A stretch of DNA of 64,000 bases, from the NCBI GenBank assembly GCA_008933805.1, contig WBUH01000019.1:1-64000 (forward strand). The letters run 5' to 3'. The DNA is from Bacteroidota bacterium (GTDB lineage Bacteria; Bacteroidota; Bacteroidia; UBA8524). Shown here piece by piece: positions 8,803 through 16,952 of the stretch (position 1 is the stretch's first letter; the number at the start of each line of letters is the position of its first letter). Both the position numbers and the translations under genes were made by a program. Below the pieces are notes generated by a model. The model searched no databases. It saw only the letters and a list, made by a program, of their open reading frames with translations, and had not been told where the DNA came from.

Positions 8803-9291
8803 ATGAAAAGGACGCACATTTACAAAAACCATTTAAGAGCAGTACAACGGAAAATCTATCCTGACATCCTGCCTGAAAAACAACAAAAAGCGGAACGACC
8901 TAAACAAGTGGTTGAAAAATTAGAGATAGCACCATTTAAAGATACCAAACCGTTTGAGTTTACTTTACGCCGTCGGGTAATTGCTTTAATAAATATGTTA
9001 GGGGCGTTAGGGGTGGATTTTTCACGAACTGACCTCACTCAAACAGCAAGGTTTATTCATGTGATACTTGACAAGGAAATACCTACTGATAGAGCAGGAA
9101 ATGTTAAAATGGACAACTCACCGATATACAAGATGGCTAAAACCTTGCACAGGGTGTCCATGTTTAGACTGAAAACCGACCTGCTTTCGGTGAAAAATCT
9201 GTTCCAACAGTTCCCTACATTGCACGAAAAAACACCAATGCAGGAATTGATTAAACAACTGGAAATCAAAGCCAAAGAAAGCCCTAAATAA
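8803..9291 (+). CDS. Unknown island backbone protein
   Basis: I do not recognise this protein of about 162 residues. It is strongly basic at the N-terminus (MKRTHIYKNHLRAVQRKIY) and mostly helical in appearance, without signal peptide or membrane segment, which suggests a nucleic-acid-binding or structural role. The ATG at 8803 is preferred because GGGA lies just upstream; an in-frame ATG at 8779 is possible. The island palindrome at 8748 sits just upstream and may control it. Position between recombinase and excisionase-like gene fits the element backbone. Confidence 0.6.
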   Translation: MKRTHIYKNHLRAVQRKIYPDILPEKQQKAERPKQVVEKLEIAPFKDTKPFEFTLRRRVIALINMLGALGVDFSRTDLTQTARFIHVILDKEIPTDRAGNVKMDNSPIYKMAKTLHRVSMFRLKTDLLSVKNLFQQFPTLHEKTPMQELIKQLEIKAKESPK

Positions 9292-9466
9292 CTTATGGGG
9301 TGGGTAACGGGGTAGTCCGACGTGATGGGGTGGGTAAGGGCTTACCTACCCCACGCACCCACCCCACGAAAAAGACCAAAAATTGGGTGCAAAATATGGG
9401 GAGGATTGGATGCCCACCCCATGCACTTTTTCTTCTCAGATTTGCTGCACTTACTCGAAACACACA

Positions 9467-9769
9467 ATGGTAGCAAACCCATTCAACGAACTTTCAGAAA
9501 AATTAGATGCCCTTACCCAACTGGTAGCAGAAATGAACCGCAAGATGCAGGGGCAGACTTTTCAAATTGACAAGCCTTTTACTGTGCAAGAGGCCGCCAC
9601 CTATTTATGCCTTTCAAAAAGCAGGTTGTACCATTTAACCTCAAAACGGGCACTTCCGTTTTTCAAGCGCGGGCAAGCTACCCTATTTCGTAAAGAGGAC
9701 TTGGACAAGTGGCTGCAATCCAACCGTCAAAAATCAGCTGACGAAATCAGGCAAGAAGCTAAAAGTTAA
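9467..9769 (+). CDS. Excisionase-family helix-turn-helix protein
   Basis: The 100-residue protein has an N-terminal helical stretch (FNELSEKLDALTQLVAEMN) followed by an HTH_17/MerR-like DNA-binding domain: FTVQEAATYLCLSKSRLYHLTS, then FFKRGQATLFRKEDLDKWL. This is the standard fold of Bacteroidota mobile-element excisionases and small regulators. The start at ATG 9467 (MVANPF) is preferred over an upstream in-frame ATG at 9383, whose extra 28 residues are Cys-rich and unlike the family. It probably directs the recombinase toward excision or regulates backbone genes. Confidence 0.82.
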   Translation: MVANPFNELSEKLDALTQLVAEMNRKMQGQTFQIDKPFTVQEAATYLCLSKSRLYHLTSKRALPFFKRGQATLFRKEDLDKWLQSNRQKSADEIRQEAKS

Positions 9770-9798
9770 AAGGGATAACCATTTAACCATCCGTTTGT

Positions 9799-9978
9799 AT
9801 GGACTCTTACAAGCCCCAAACCCAATCCTGCACAGGGTGCAAAATGCCTTTGCAATCTGAACCTACCCTCGCTTTGGGTGCTTTTTCAGTAAAGACGGGC
9901 ATTTTACGTTGCAATCGTTGCAACCGTGTTTTGGCAGTATCCCTTTCACACCCTCAAAATCCCAAACAAAACGTATAA
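9799..9978 (+). CDS. Small zinc-ribbon protein (59 residues)
   Basis: A frame starting at ATG 9799 (MDSYKPQTQSCTGCKMPL) and ending at TAA 9976 encodes 59 residues. It has two CxxC pairs, CTGC at about 11-14 and CNRC at about 39-42, spaced as in treble-clef or zinc-ribbon folds. It ends two bases before the ATG of the next gene, so the two are probably translationally coupled, which supports it being real. Function is unknown; small ribbons of this type bind DNA, RNA or protein partners. Confidence 0.6.
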   Translation: MDSYKPQTQSCTGCKMPLQSEPTLALGAFSVKTGILRCNRCNRVLAVSLSHPQNPKQNV

Positions 9979-9980
9979 CA

Positions 9981-10286
9981 ATGGCAAAGAAAACCACAAC
10001 GCCTGCCCCCGCTATTTCGATAGAGTTGGTAAAGGAGCAGGTAAAAACAACCCTCACCCCAAAGGATGCTCAGGGCAACCCCGCCCCCGACAGAAACCTA
10101 ACGGATAGTCGACGTACATGGCTGACCGTTAATGAAATCACCGATGTGTTAAAAATTAAAGCACCCGAAGGTGGTATTACCAAAGCTCTGGTAGTAAAAA
10201 GCGTTACAGAACTGGTACAGGAAGGGATAATCAAACAGCGGTTGCGCAAGCCTCCGCACATTAGCGAATATACTTCCGCCCATTAA
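9981..10286 (+). CDS. Small winged-helix-like island protein
   Basis: The 101-residue protein starts at ATG 9981, immediately after the zinc-ribbon gene. Residues 40-95 (WLTVNEITDVLKIKAPEGG, then ALVVKSVTELVQEGIIKQR) look like a winged helix: two helices, a recognition helix and a basic wing. The N-terminus is Thr/Pro-rich and basic. It may be a DNA-binding regulator of the element; I do not recognise the family. Confidence 0.6.
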   Translation: MAKKTTTPAPAISIELVKEQVKTTLTPKDAQGNPAPDRNLTDSRRTWLTVNEITDVLKIKAPEGGITKALVVKSVTELVQEGIIKQRLRKPPHISEYTSAH

Positions 10287-10316
10287 CCCATGCACCCAAC
10301 AGTAACGTATAAATAG

Positions 10317-10353
10317 CAAGCGCGGGGGGCTGGTTAGCCCTCTTTGCCGCTTG
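10317..10353. other. Nested GC-rich hairpin between backbone genes
   Basis: Outer arms CAAGCG (10,317) and CGCTTG (10,348) enclose an inner stem GGGCT-ggtt-AGCCC. It is GC-rich in an AT-rich setting and lies 34 bases before the next start. It could be an attenuator, a protein-binding site or part of an origin or transfer site; the sequence does not decide. Confidence 0.45.
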
Positions 10354-10386
10354 GAGTTAGTAGTTAAGTAAATTAAGACAGGGATA

Positions 10387-10623
10387 ATGCAAAGGTATCT
10401 TCAAAAAGCCAAAGCAGAAACCGAAAAAATACGGCACATACAGCGGTTGCTGCTTTTTCCAACTGAACCCCACAATAATGGGGATACTGAATTGTTAACC
10501 CGTAAAATCGCTACCCACCAACGCCTGTATAAACGGTTTATCACCCTTGCCCAAAAACACCAACCAATCCCCAACAACCCGTTGTTTTATGAATACCACA
10601 GACACAGCACAGAAATACTATGA
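10387..10623 (+). CDS. Unknown small helical protein
   Basis: This 78-residue protein is basic and helical (MQRYLQKAKAETEKIRHIQ), has no recognisable motif, and overlaps the next gene by 35 bases in another frame (next start at 10,589). A good ribosome site (AGGGATA) precedes the ATG. Translational coupling to the replication-like gene is likely. Function unknown. Confidence 0.5.
   Translation: MQRYLQKAKAETEKIRHIQRLLLFPTEPHNNGDTELLTRKIATHQRLYKRFITLAQKHQPIPNNPLFYEYHRHSTEIL
10573..10586. repeat. Island palindrome copy 3 (AACAAC-CC-GTTGTT)
   Basis: The only copy with a CC spacer. It lies inside the small gene and ends three bases before the start codon at 10,589. Confidence 0.7.
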
Positions 10624-11863
10624 GCGGATGGACATTACCACCGCCCGCTCAAATGCCAATAAATACATACAGCACTACAATCAGCAAGCCTCATCAAAAA
10701 AAGAATGGATACGTGGCGGGGTATTAGCCACCCTAATGCGGGTGATTGATGCCTTTGTGCGTCAAAACAATTTTATCGGTCAATTGGCAGGACAAGCCGT
10801 AGGCTGCCGACTAAACAACTGTATGCTGGCCGACCAATTGAAGGTGGACAGGCGCACCATTATCAACCACCTTAACAAACTTGAGAAAGCAGGCTTTCTT
10901 ACCAAAAAGTTTAGGGGTACCTATGCAGATTACGAGTTGACGGTCTCCCCTTGCGTATTGTTCAACAACGTGTTGTTGATTGAAAACAGAGTGGAAAGCT
11001 CTGCCACCGACACCCCCGAAAATACCTACAATACGAAAAAAGTTCGCCCTATCAGTCTTGCAACTAATTTAGAAATAAGTAATATGCTCCCTAAACCCTG
11101 TGAATTGGTGGATAACGGGGTAGAAAACAGCGGTGTGCCTCCTGCGTCGGCACCAGTAAACAAGGCTCTTGCAACTATTTCTTGCCACCAGCCCAAAGTA
11201 ATGTGTACAGGTGAAAATCCGCAAGGGTTATCCACCTCCCAAAAAGAAAAAAAAGAGTGGGGCGGCGGCGGCGCGGATTTTTTGGGGGGCGCGGCGGCCA
11301 AAAAAACCTATCCCGCTTGGCAAATAGCCCTTGTTAAAACCTTTTACAGCTACTTCATCACCCATTTATACCCTTACCGCACTTACACAGGGGACACCGA
11401 ACGCAACATCTTAAACAAGATATTCAACCATGTTTTTTATGGCTTTAAAGAGCCTACCTATACCCGACAAGATTGGCAGGAGTATCTGGAGGAACTGTTT
11501 GAACGGGTACGAATGATAAAAGCATGGTTAGACCGACCCTTACCCCAATACAAAGAAAAGCAGTATGAATTGGGTAAGTTTTTAGTAAACCCGCTCACTT
11601 TCTTAGACCGTAATTGCAAATATGGGTTTGCCCAAACCGAGCAATGGTTGGTATTGGCGCACCAACGCAAAGAATTGATAAAAGCAGAATTGGAACTCGA
11701 TAAAGCCCGCAAGGAAATCATCACCGGCACAGATAGGTTTAATGCCTACAAAAAGTGGGAAAAACGATTTAAAAACAAACGCTTCCCCGAAGCCCAAACC
11801 ATGTTTTACAAGGCAATGGTAGATATACAAGCCCAATTGACCGCTATTAAACAGGCATTTTAA
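10589..11863 (+). CDS. Winged-helix protein, possible replication initiator
   Basis: From ATG 10,589 (MNTTDTAQKYYERMD) the protein has 424 residues. Residues about 40-110 form a helix-turn-helix module (MLADQLKVDRRTIINHLNKLEKAGFLTKKF is split here as LADQLKVDRRTIINH and LEKAGFLTKKF) resembling winged-helix domains of plasmid and element replication proteins. A low-complexity Gly/Ala stretch (about 228-240) links to a helical C-terminal part with lysine-rich segments. No primase or helicase motif was found. Two island palindromes flank or lie within its 5' half. Replication initiator is inference; a transcriptional regulator is also possible. Confidence 0.6.
   Translation: MNTTDTAQKYYERMDITTARSNANKYIQHYNQQASSKKEWIRGGVLATLMRVIDAFVRQNNFIGQLAGQAVGCRLNNCMLADQLKVDRRTIINHLNKLEKAGFLTKKFRGTYADYELTVSPCVLFNNVLLIENRVESSATDTPENTYNTKKVRPISLATNLEISNMLPKPCELVDNGVENSGVPPASAPVNKALATISCHQPKVMCTGENPQGLSTSQKEKKEWGGGGADFLGGAAAKKTYPAWQIALVKTFYSYFITHLYPYRTYTGDTERNILNKIFNHVFYGFKEPTYTRQDWQEYLEELFERVRMIKAWLDRPLPQYKEKQYELGKFLVNPLTFLDRNCKYGFAQTEQWLVLAHQRKELIKAELELDKARKEIITGTDRFNAYKKWEKRFKNKRFPEAQTMFYKAMVDIQAQLTAIKQAF
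10964..10977. repeat. Island palindrome copy 4 (AACAAC-GT-GTTGTT)
   Basis: Inside the coding region of the winged-helix gene, where it encodes FNNVLL. Its presence in coding sequence argues for selection on the site itself. Confidence 0.75.
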
Positions 11864-11875
11864 CCCAATAACCGA

Positions 11876-12190
11876 ATGCAACCCAATAAACAGATAGAAA
11901 ACAAGCCGTTGAACGAGAAGCAACGAGGTGTTTTTGCGAAGAAAGCCAAGTATAAACTTGTGGTGTTCTTTAAAGAAGGTACAGGCCGCAATGGTGATAA
12001 CAAGCCAAAGGTGTTTTTCTCCCGTGAGCTGCACGATAAGCAGGGGGATATGGGCGAAAGGGAATTAATGCAGTTGGTAACTGTAAAATATACGGGTAAC
12101 TACCGCACCGCCCTGATTTACGATAACCAAACGGGGGCATTGCTGCACAAATGGGTGTTTAACGGGATAACCGATGATAAGGGGATATGA
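11876..12190 (+). CDS. Unknown island backbone protein
   Basis: This 104-residue protein starts 12 bases after the winged-helix gene and so belongs to the same transcript. It is rich in Lys and Gly with alternating beta-strand-like segments (YKLVVFFKEGTG, KVFFSRELHD, YRTALIYDNQTGALLHKWVF). There is no signal peptide or membrane segment. I do not recognise the family. It ends four bases before palindrome copy 5. Confidence 0.6.
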   Translation: MQPNKQIENKPLNEKQRGVFAKKAKYKLVVFFKEGTGRNGDNKPKVFFSRELHDKQGDMGERELMQLVTVKYTGNYRTALIYDNQTGALLHKWVFNGITDDKGI

Positions 12191-12193
12191 ACC

Positions 12194-12207
12194 AACAACG
12201 TGTTGTT
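12194..12207. repeat. Island palindrome copy 5 (AACAAC-GT-GTTGTT)
   Basis: Placed directly after the last backbone gene, at the junction with the cargo genes. Confidence 0.8.
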
Positions 12208-12270
12208 GAATTTATAAAACCTAACAGATAACACCGATAAGAAAACCTACTAATACAAACCCCGAATTGT

Positions 12271-12477
12271 TTATTTACATAACCAATAATCCACACCCCC
12301 ATGACCTGAACAGGCGCCAGAACCGGTTGCATTTGATTCAGTACCATCCTTGCATCTTGCGCCCCTCCTTTTACTTTGGTCGGTTTGACAATCACTGGCT
12401 GGGGTATCTTCTTTTGTACAATCACTAAAAGATAGACTTAATAAAAAGAATACCGTTAAAATTATTTTAGATTTCAT
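12271..12477 (-). CDS. DUF3761-like small exported protein
   Basis: The 68-residue protein has an N-terminal hydrophobic signal (MKSKIILTVFFLLSLSFSDC) that may be a lipoprotein signal, though the residue before the Cys is Asp, which is unusual. The C-terminus, RCKDGTESNATGSGACSGHGGVDYW, was compared with DUF3761: the CxDGT....G.CS.HGGV pattern is present. Such domains occur on small secreted proteins; function unknown. It follows the gene at 12,491 on the same strand by 13 bases. Confidence 0.6.
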   Translation of the reverse strand: MKSKIILTVFFLLSLSFSDCTKEDTPASDCQTDQSKRRGARCKDGTESNATGSGACSGHGGVDYWLCK

Positions 12478-12490
12478 AGATAGGTATATT

Positions 12491-13258
12491 TTAATTGATT
12501 TTTAGATCGTCTAACTCAAAACCTCCCACAGAGGCTATCTGTAAGCAATTTTTCTCAGGGTTTGAGAAATAACTCAATATGCGACTATCAATTCTATCAT
12601 CATTCATAGCATACTTACCCCATTGCATATATTGATACTCCACGTTCACCTCTCTCACCAAAAGCTCTCGACCCCCAATTGGATTTCCTGAAGTTGAAAT
12701 ACCGCTAAATATTCCCTGAGCAACTCTAATTTGCCTACTATTTCCCAACTTAAACACTAGACAAAGTCTTTTCTCAGTCCCTGAGTCTAAAAAGCCTGTC
12801 ATACAGCCCCCCCGTTCAATCAACTCTCCAACAAAAGTTCGTTCACCCCCACGCAATTCCATTAAAATCTTTTGTTTATTATCATCTTGAAATATTCTTG
12901 CAGGTGCTTTTAAAATAAACTCTCCGGTATTTGCGCGCACATAGCTCCACCAATTACCAATGCAGGCGCTTAGTAAATCAGAAAATCTTTTATTATACGA
13001 CAAAGAAAACTGGTTAAAATTCTTATACTTTAAATACTGTGCTATTAAATCAAGTCTAATCCTTGATTTTCTTGTAAATTCAATTTCATTGGCGATTTTT
13101 CGCCGAACATCTCTATACAAATCATCCAAATACCTTTGCGATATTGAATCGTCGAGCACATCGCTCATCAGCCCAAAACCTTTGTAATCCATTGGCTGTT
13201 CAAGGGTTTCAGCCAATTCTTCAATTAAACGCAATACGTGTTTTGTACTTACGGCCAT
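12491..13258 (-). CDS. Unknown two-part protein with Bacteroidota N-terminal module
   Basis: The likely start is ATG 13,258 (MAVSTKHVLRLIEELAETL), giving 255 residues; an in-frame ATG at 13,291 is possible. Residues 1-95 follow the pattern of an N-terminal helical module I recall from Bacteroidota proteins (a Ser/Leu motif, here SISQRYLDDLYRDV, then LDLIAQYLKYKNFNQF), often fused to variable C-terminal domains. Residues 100-255 have no recognisable motif. No signal peptide. It runs divergently from the structured region and the gene at 13,769. Function is unknown; a fused sensor or effector half is possible. Confidence 0.55.
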   Translation of the reverse strand: MAVSTKHVLRLIEELAETLEQPMDYKGFGLMSDVLDDSISQRYLDDLYRDVRRKIANEIEFTRKSRIRLDLIAQYLKYKNFNQFSLSYNKRFSDLLSACIGNWWSYVRANTGEFILKAPARIFQDDNKQKILMELRGGERTFVGELIERGGCMTGFLDSGTEKRLCLVFKLGNSRQIRVAQGIFSGISTSGNPIGGRELLVREVNVEYQYMQWGKYAMNDDRIDSRILSYFSNPEKNCLQIASVGGFELDDLKIN

Positions 13259-13291
13259 AAACTCGAAGTAAAAACATACGGCGTCTTTCAA

Positions 13292-13593
13292 TTAATAACT
13301 TTTCCTAAACTGCTTTGCAGCTTTCCATACCGTTTGTTTTTGTTTTCTAAAACTCGTGAAAACCCGTTATAAGTGCTATAAACCGGTAGATTATATTTCC
13401 GATATCGTTATAAAACAAATTGATTATCAATCAACTTTGTAGTGTTAATTAACAAGTAGCTACTAAAACAAACAACACGGACAAAATAATAATTTGGAAA
13501 AAGGAATCTTAGGCCAGGAAGGCTTACCGATTAATAAAATCAATCTCAAATCCTTTTTACTTATTAAAAAATAGTTCGTCAGTTTTTCTGCCA
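13292..13593. other. Non-coding interval upstream of the 12,491-13,258 gene
   Basis: No gene is visible. TTGATTATCAA, a near-palindrome at about 13,419, lies about 160 bases upstream of the minus-strand start and could be an operator. The structured region at 13,594 follows. Confidence 0.3.
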
Positions 13594-13731
13594 GTGCTGA
13601 TTCCCATTGCTTGGGAGAGCAATACGGAATTAGCACAGCAGATTATCTCCCATCTCCTTTCATGCCTTTTCAGCAACGTAGTTGCATTTTACCAGTATTA
13701 AACCCGAAATAATGGTATTGGGAAAGGCATG
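13594..13731 (+). ncRNA. Candidate structured RNA or structured leader
   Basis: Three or four helices can be drawn. Helix A: GTGCTGATTCC (13,594) pairs with GGAATTAGCAC (13,626) as 11 pairs including one G-U, continuing inside as ATTGCT/AGCAAT with a six-base loop. Helix B: CATGCCTTT (13,661) pairs with AAAGGCATG (13,723) and encloses GCAAC-GTA-GTTGC (13,673) and TACCAGTATT/AATAATGGTA (13,690/13,708, one mismatch). The layout resembles a multi-branched RNA. It lies 38 bases before the gene at 13,769, so it could be a leader of that gene or a free RNA. The strand is assumed. Confidence 0.45.
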
Positions 13732-13768
13732 TCGTATCGGGAAATGCTAACGATTAATAACTACAATC

Positions 13769-14152
13769 ATGTTTAAATCAATTTTTTTGTTATTACCATT
13801 TATTTTTTCAGGCTCATACAGCGGCAATATCTTCCAAAGCAATAATCAACCCGAGCAAGCAAATGCCGTTCTTACTTATTGTGAAGAAGGCGACAACGAA
13901 GATTCGCAGCCTATGCTTAGCGGTTCGGTTAGCTACTCTTCCAACCCTTTGTATCATGCCTGTGTTGAGGTGAGAACTACCGGTGGGGTTTTAGTATCTG
14001 TGATTGGCACCGACAGTATTGGCCACTACTTCTTCAATGTGCTAAGTAACGGGAGTTATAACCTCATCGTTTCATATCCTGGCCTAAGCCCCAAAACCAC
14101 ACCCATAACCATTAGCGGGACTCCGCAAACGGTTAATGTTTCCCTTGACTAA
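13769..14152 (+). CDS. Small secreted carboxypeptidase-regulatory-like protein
   Basis: The 127-residue protein has a signal peptide (MFKSIFLLLPFIFSGSYS) and one CarboxypepD_reg/transthyretin-like beta-sandwich: LSGSVSYSSNPLYHACVEVRTTGG, DSIGHYFFNVLSNGSYNLIVSYPGL and a final strand PQTVNVSLD. These domains usually sit on larger exported proteins or TonB receptors as binding modules; here one is encoded alone. It is preceded by the structured region and followed by a terminator. Confidence 0.72.
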   Translation: MFKSIFLLLPFIFSGSYSGNIFQSNNQPEQANAVLTYCEEGDNEDSQPMLSGSVSYSSNPLYHACVEVRTTGGVLVSVIGTDSIGHYFFNVLSNGSYNLIVSYPGLSPKTTPITISGTPQTVNVSLD

Positions 14153-14169
14153 GGTTGAACAATAAGCAG

Positions 14170-14200
14170 GCCTCCTTCTTTTTAAAGGGGGGGGCTTTTT
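14170..14200 (+). terminator. Terminator after the gene at 13,769
   Basis: GCCTCCTTC pairs with GGGGGGGGC through several G-U pairs, extended by TT/AA, and is followed by TTTTTG. It separates the gene from the converging kinase gene. Confidence 0.65.
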
Positions 14201-14203
14201 GTT

Positions 14204-16060
14204 TTAGAATATAATCCGGTATTCAACTCCGTCTGAAGTAAACCGCTTCATTTCACCTTTTAATAGTTTAACCTGTGTTTCAACCAATTTCAAACCAAAA
14301 GATTTATTAAAAATTACTTTATCAGAATCAGACGCATTATCTTTAACTATCAGTGTGTGCGAAGATGCCAACTTTGTAAGTATAATTGTAAGGACAGGGT
14401 GCAAATTATCTGCTCCAAAAGCATATTTAAAAGAATTGGTTACTAACTCATTAATTAGCAAACCCATTGATATTGCATTATCAACGTTTAAACTGATACT
14501 CTCGTCAATTTCGTATCTTATATCTATTTGCCGTTTTCTTAATTCATAAGCAGTAAGCAAATTTTCAACCAGCGTTTGAATATAGTCAGATACTTTTACT
14601 GTTGTTATCTCTTTATCAAAATACAACTCACGGTGTATTAACATCATTGCCGTAATGCGGTTGCAATTACTACGTATAAATTCTTTTGATTCTTTGTCTT
14701 TAATATGGTCTAATTGAAGATTAAAAATTGAAAGTAATACTTGAAAGTTGTTTTTAACCCGGTGATGCATTTCCCGCATCACCATATCCAGTCGATTTGC
14801 AAATCGGTTTCTTATCCTGAAAAGAATTAAAACTAGTACCAGAATGCTTGACAAAAGAATAATGACAATTACTAAGTTGCGCGTATGCACTTTTTTAGAT
14901 TGCAATTGGAGTTCCTGAGCTAAAAGCTCGGCTTCGCGTTTTTTCTTATCCCTGCTTAAATTTTCAATCTCGTCCTGTTTTCTCTCTGTTTCATACTTAA
15001 TTTGCATTTGGGTAAGCGATTTAAGTTTCTCTTCGCCCAATACTTGTTCATTGAGAATTATAAACAAATCATCGTATTCAATAGCTTTTATATAGTTTTT
15101 TGTCTCTTTATATAGCTTTCGTAAAATGGTGTAGCATTTTAACAGAACATCTGATGCATTGACTTCTTCAGCACTTTTAATACTTAACAATAAATACTTT
15201 TCTGCTTGTTTAAAGTCCTTACTTACATAATTCAATTCTCCAAGTTCTAACATGGAGTACGCTATTCCTTTTTTGCTGTTAACACTCCTTCTTATACGGT
15301 ATGCACTATCATAATATTTTTTAGCATAATTGAAGTTTTTATTTTTGACGTAAATGCTTCCAATATGAGATAAGGTATTGGCCAAATGCTCAGTAGGTGA
15401 GTTGCCTTTTGCAGCTTTTTTAATCGATTCTTGCAGAAAGATGAGAGCCGAGTCATACTTCTCTAATTCTTTATATACAACGCCTATACTATTTAAAGAA
15501 CCTGCAATACCTTCTGTATAATTTATGCTTTCCCTAAGTTTAAGAGCTTTAAAATGATACTCCAGCGATTTTTGATAGTTTTTCTCAATCCTACTGATAT
15601 TACCAATGGCGTTATACGCTGATGATTGTTTTTTTGCATCTTTCCATTCTTCAAAATACCCAACTGACTCAAAAAGATAATTTAACGCCTTATCATATAT
15701 TCCTTGTTCTTTATATGCAATCCCTATGTTTAGCAGTGATGTGGGAAAATCTTTGCTTTTGGGAAGCACGCGTAAAATTTTTAGCGATTGTTCATAATAA
15801 AAAATGCTCTTTACAGGATCTCCAATACTTATATATATCAATCCTGTGTTGTTTAAGCATTTAGCAATTTGTAATGAGTCGTTTGTTTTTCTTGCAATAT
15901 TTAGAGACCTATTGATGACCGCCAGTGCGTTTTTGTAATCACCCAGTTTCCATAATTTTACTGATGAATCACTTAATAAAGAAGCACTATCTTGTGCATT
16001 TGACTGGCAAAAAATAGCAATACTCGATAGCAAAGCCCCAATAACAAATAATAGTTTCAT
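14204..16060 (-). CDS. TPR-containing sensor histidine kinase (HisKA_2 type)
   Basis: The 618-residue protein has a signal peptide (residues 1-22), about seven tetratricopeptide repeats in the periplasm (residues 35-345, e.g. AYNAIGNISRIEKNYQKSL and LNSIGVVYKELEKYDSAL), a coiled coil (345-390), one membrane segment (395-415) and a cytoplasmic HisKA_2 kinase with phospho-acceptor H433 in MHHRVKNNFQ followed by a HATPase domain (LLINELVTNSFKYAF, then SFGLKLV). It is divergent from the LytTR regulator, 48 bases apart, so the two very probably form one pair that shares a control region. Confidence 0.9.
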   Translation of the reverse strand: MKLLFVIGALLSSIAIFCQSNAQDSASLLSDSSVKLWKLGDYKNALAVINRSLNIARKTNDSLQIAKCLNNTGLIYISIGDPVKSIFYYEQSLKILRVLPKSKDFPTSLLNIGIAYKEQGIYDKALNYLFESVGYFEEWKDAKKQSSAYNAIGNISRIEKNYQKSLEYHFKALKLRESINYTEGIAGSLNSIGVVYKELEKYDSALIFLQESIKKAAKGNSPTEHLANTLSHIGSIYVKNKNFNYAKKYYDSAYRIRRSVNSKKGIAYSMLELGELNYVSKDFKQAEKYLLLSIKSAEEVNASDVLLKCYTILRKLYKETKNYIKAIEYDDLFIILNEQVLGEEKLKSLTQMQIKYETERKQDEIENLSRDKKKREAELLAQELQLQSKKVHTRNLVIVIILLSSILVLVLILFRIRNRFANRLDMVMREMHHRVKNNFQVLLSIFNLQLDHIKDKESKEFIRSNCNRITAMMLIHRELYFDKEITTVKVSDYIQTLVENLLTAYELRKRQIDIRYEIDESISLNVDNAISMGLLINELVTNSFKYAFGADNLHPVLTIILTKLASSHTLIVKDNASDSDKVIFNKSFGLKLVETQVKLLKGEMKRFTSDGVEYRIIF

Positions 16061-16108
16061 AAAAACTTTAAGAACCGTTAATTTTACACAAAATTTATCA
16101 TTTAGCTA

Positions 16109-16861
16109 ATGGCATCAGTTAAAGTACTTATCATTGAAGATGAAGAGCTTATCGCCGAAGATATGGCAAACAAACTCACCAAATTTGGTTACGAAATTAC
16201 GGATTATGTCGAGACTTGTGCTGATGCTTTAGAATCTATTAAAAGAACACCTCCTGATGTTATTTTTTTGGATATTATGATTGCGGGTGAATACGATGGT
16301 ATTGATACTGCACTGAAAATTAAAGCTATCGAAGACTTCCCGATTATATTCCTTTCTAATATTAGTGATAGCAACACGTTGCAGCGGGCATTAGCCACCA
16401 ATCCTGCAAACTACCTGAAAAAACCCTTTACGCCTGATCAACTCCACATAAGTGTGCAAACAGCCTTGTTTAACCACGCAGAGAAACGAAAAATCGGTAT
16501 AAACGATGCTATTGTAGAAAACCCCGAAGCTCTTGTACGAAAAGATAAATTGTTTTTAAAAGATGCTAACGATACCTACCGGAAGTATGATATATCTAAC
16601 ATTCTTTTTATAGAAGCCGACAGAGCCTATTGCCACATATACATGACAGATGGAACCAAATTGACGCAAAGTGTCAACATGGGGGCTATGAGTGTTAAAA
16701 TTAATCACCCTAATTTAATACGTGTTCACCGATCTCATATTGTAAATATCGATAATGTTGATGCTGTAAAAGGCAATGTTTTAATACTAGGCAAGTATGA
16801 AGTGATTGTTAGTGAAACATTTAAAGAGGAAGTTTTCAAGCACTTACCACCTCTACTATAA
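16109..16861 (+). CDS. LytTR-family response regulator
   Basis: The 250-residue protein has a receiver domain (acidic pair E10 D11, phospho-acceptor D55 in VIFLDIMIAG, Lys in LKKPF at about 109) and a C-terminal LytTR DNA-binding domain (about 145-248: ISNILFIEADRAYCHIYMTDG, then PNLIRVHRSHIVNIDNV). LytTR regulators bind paired short repeats upstream of target promoters. The kinase partner is the divergent gene at 14,204. The downstream TIR gene (start 16,953) is on the same strand after 91 bases and is an obvious candidate target. Confidence 0.93.
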   Translation: MASVKVLIIEDEELIAEDMANKLTKFGYEITDYVETCADALESIKRTPPDVIFLDIMIAGEYDGIDTALKIKAIEDFPIIFLSNISDSNTLQRALATNPANYLKKPFTPDQLHISVQTALFNHAEKRKIGINDAIVENPEALVRKDKLFLKDANDTYRKYDISNILFIEADRAYCHIYMTDGTKLTQSVNMGAMSVKINHPNLIRVHRSHIVNIDNVDAVKGNVLILGKYEVIVSETFKEEVFKHLPPLL

Positions 16862-16952
16862 GAAAATTGTTGTTCGGAAATCACATTCGCTGTTTAGGAA
16901 ATAAAATTTACTAATAAATTTTTACAGTCTTTTTTTTGGGTACATATAAATT

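Noticed and set aside
13594-13731. Retron msr-msd RNA
   Set aside because: Structure alone is suggestive, but no reverse transcriptase gene lies in the window.
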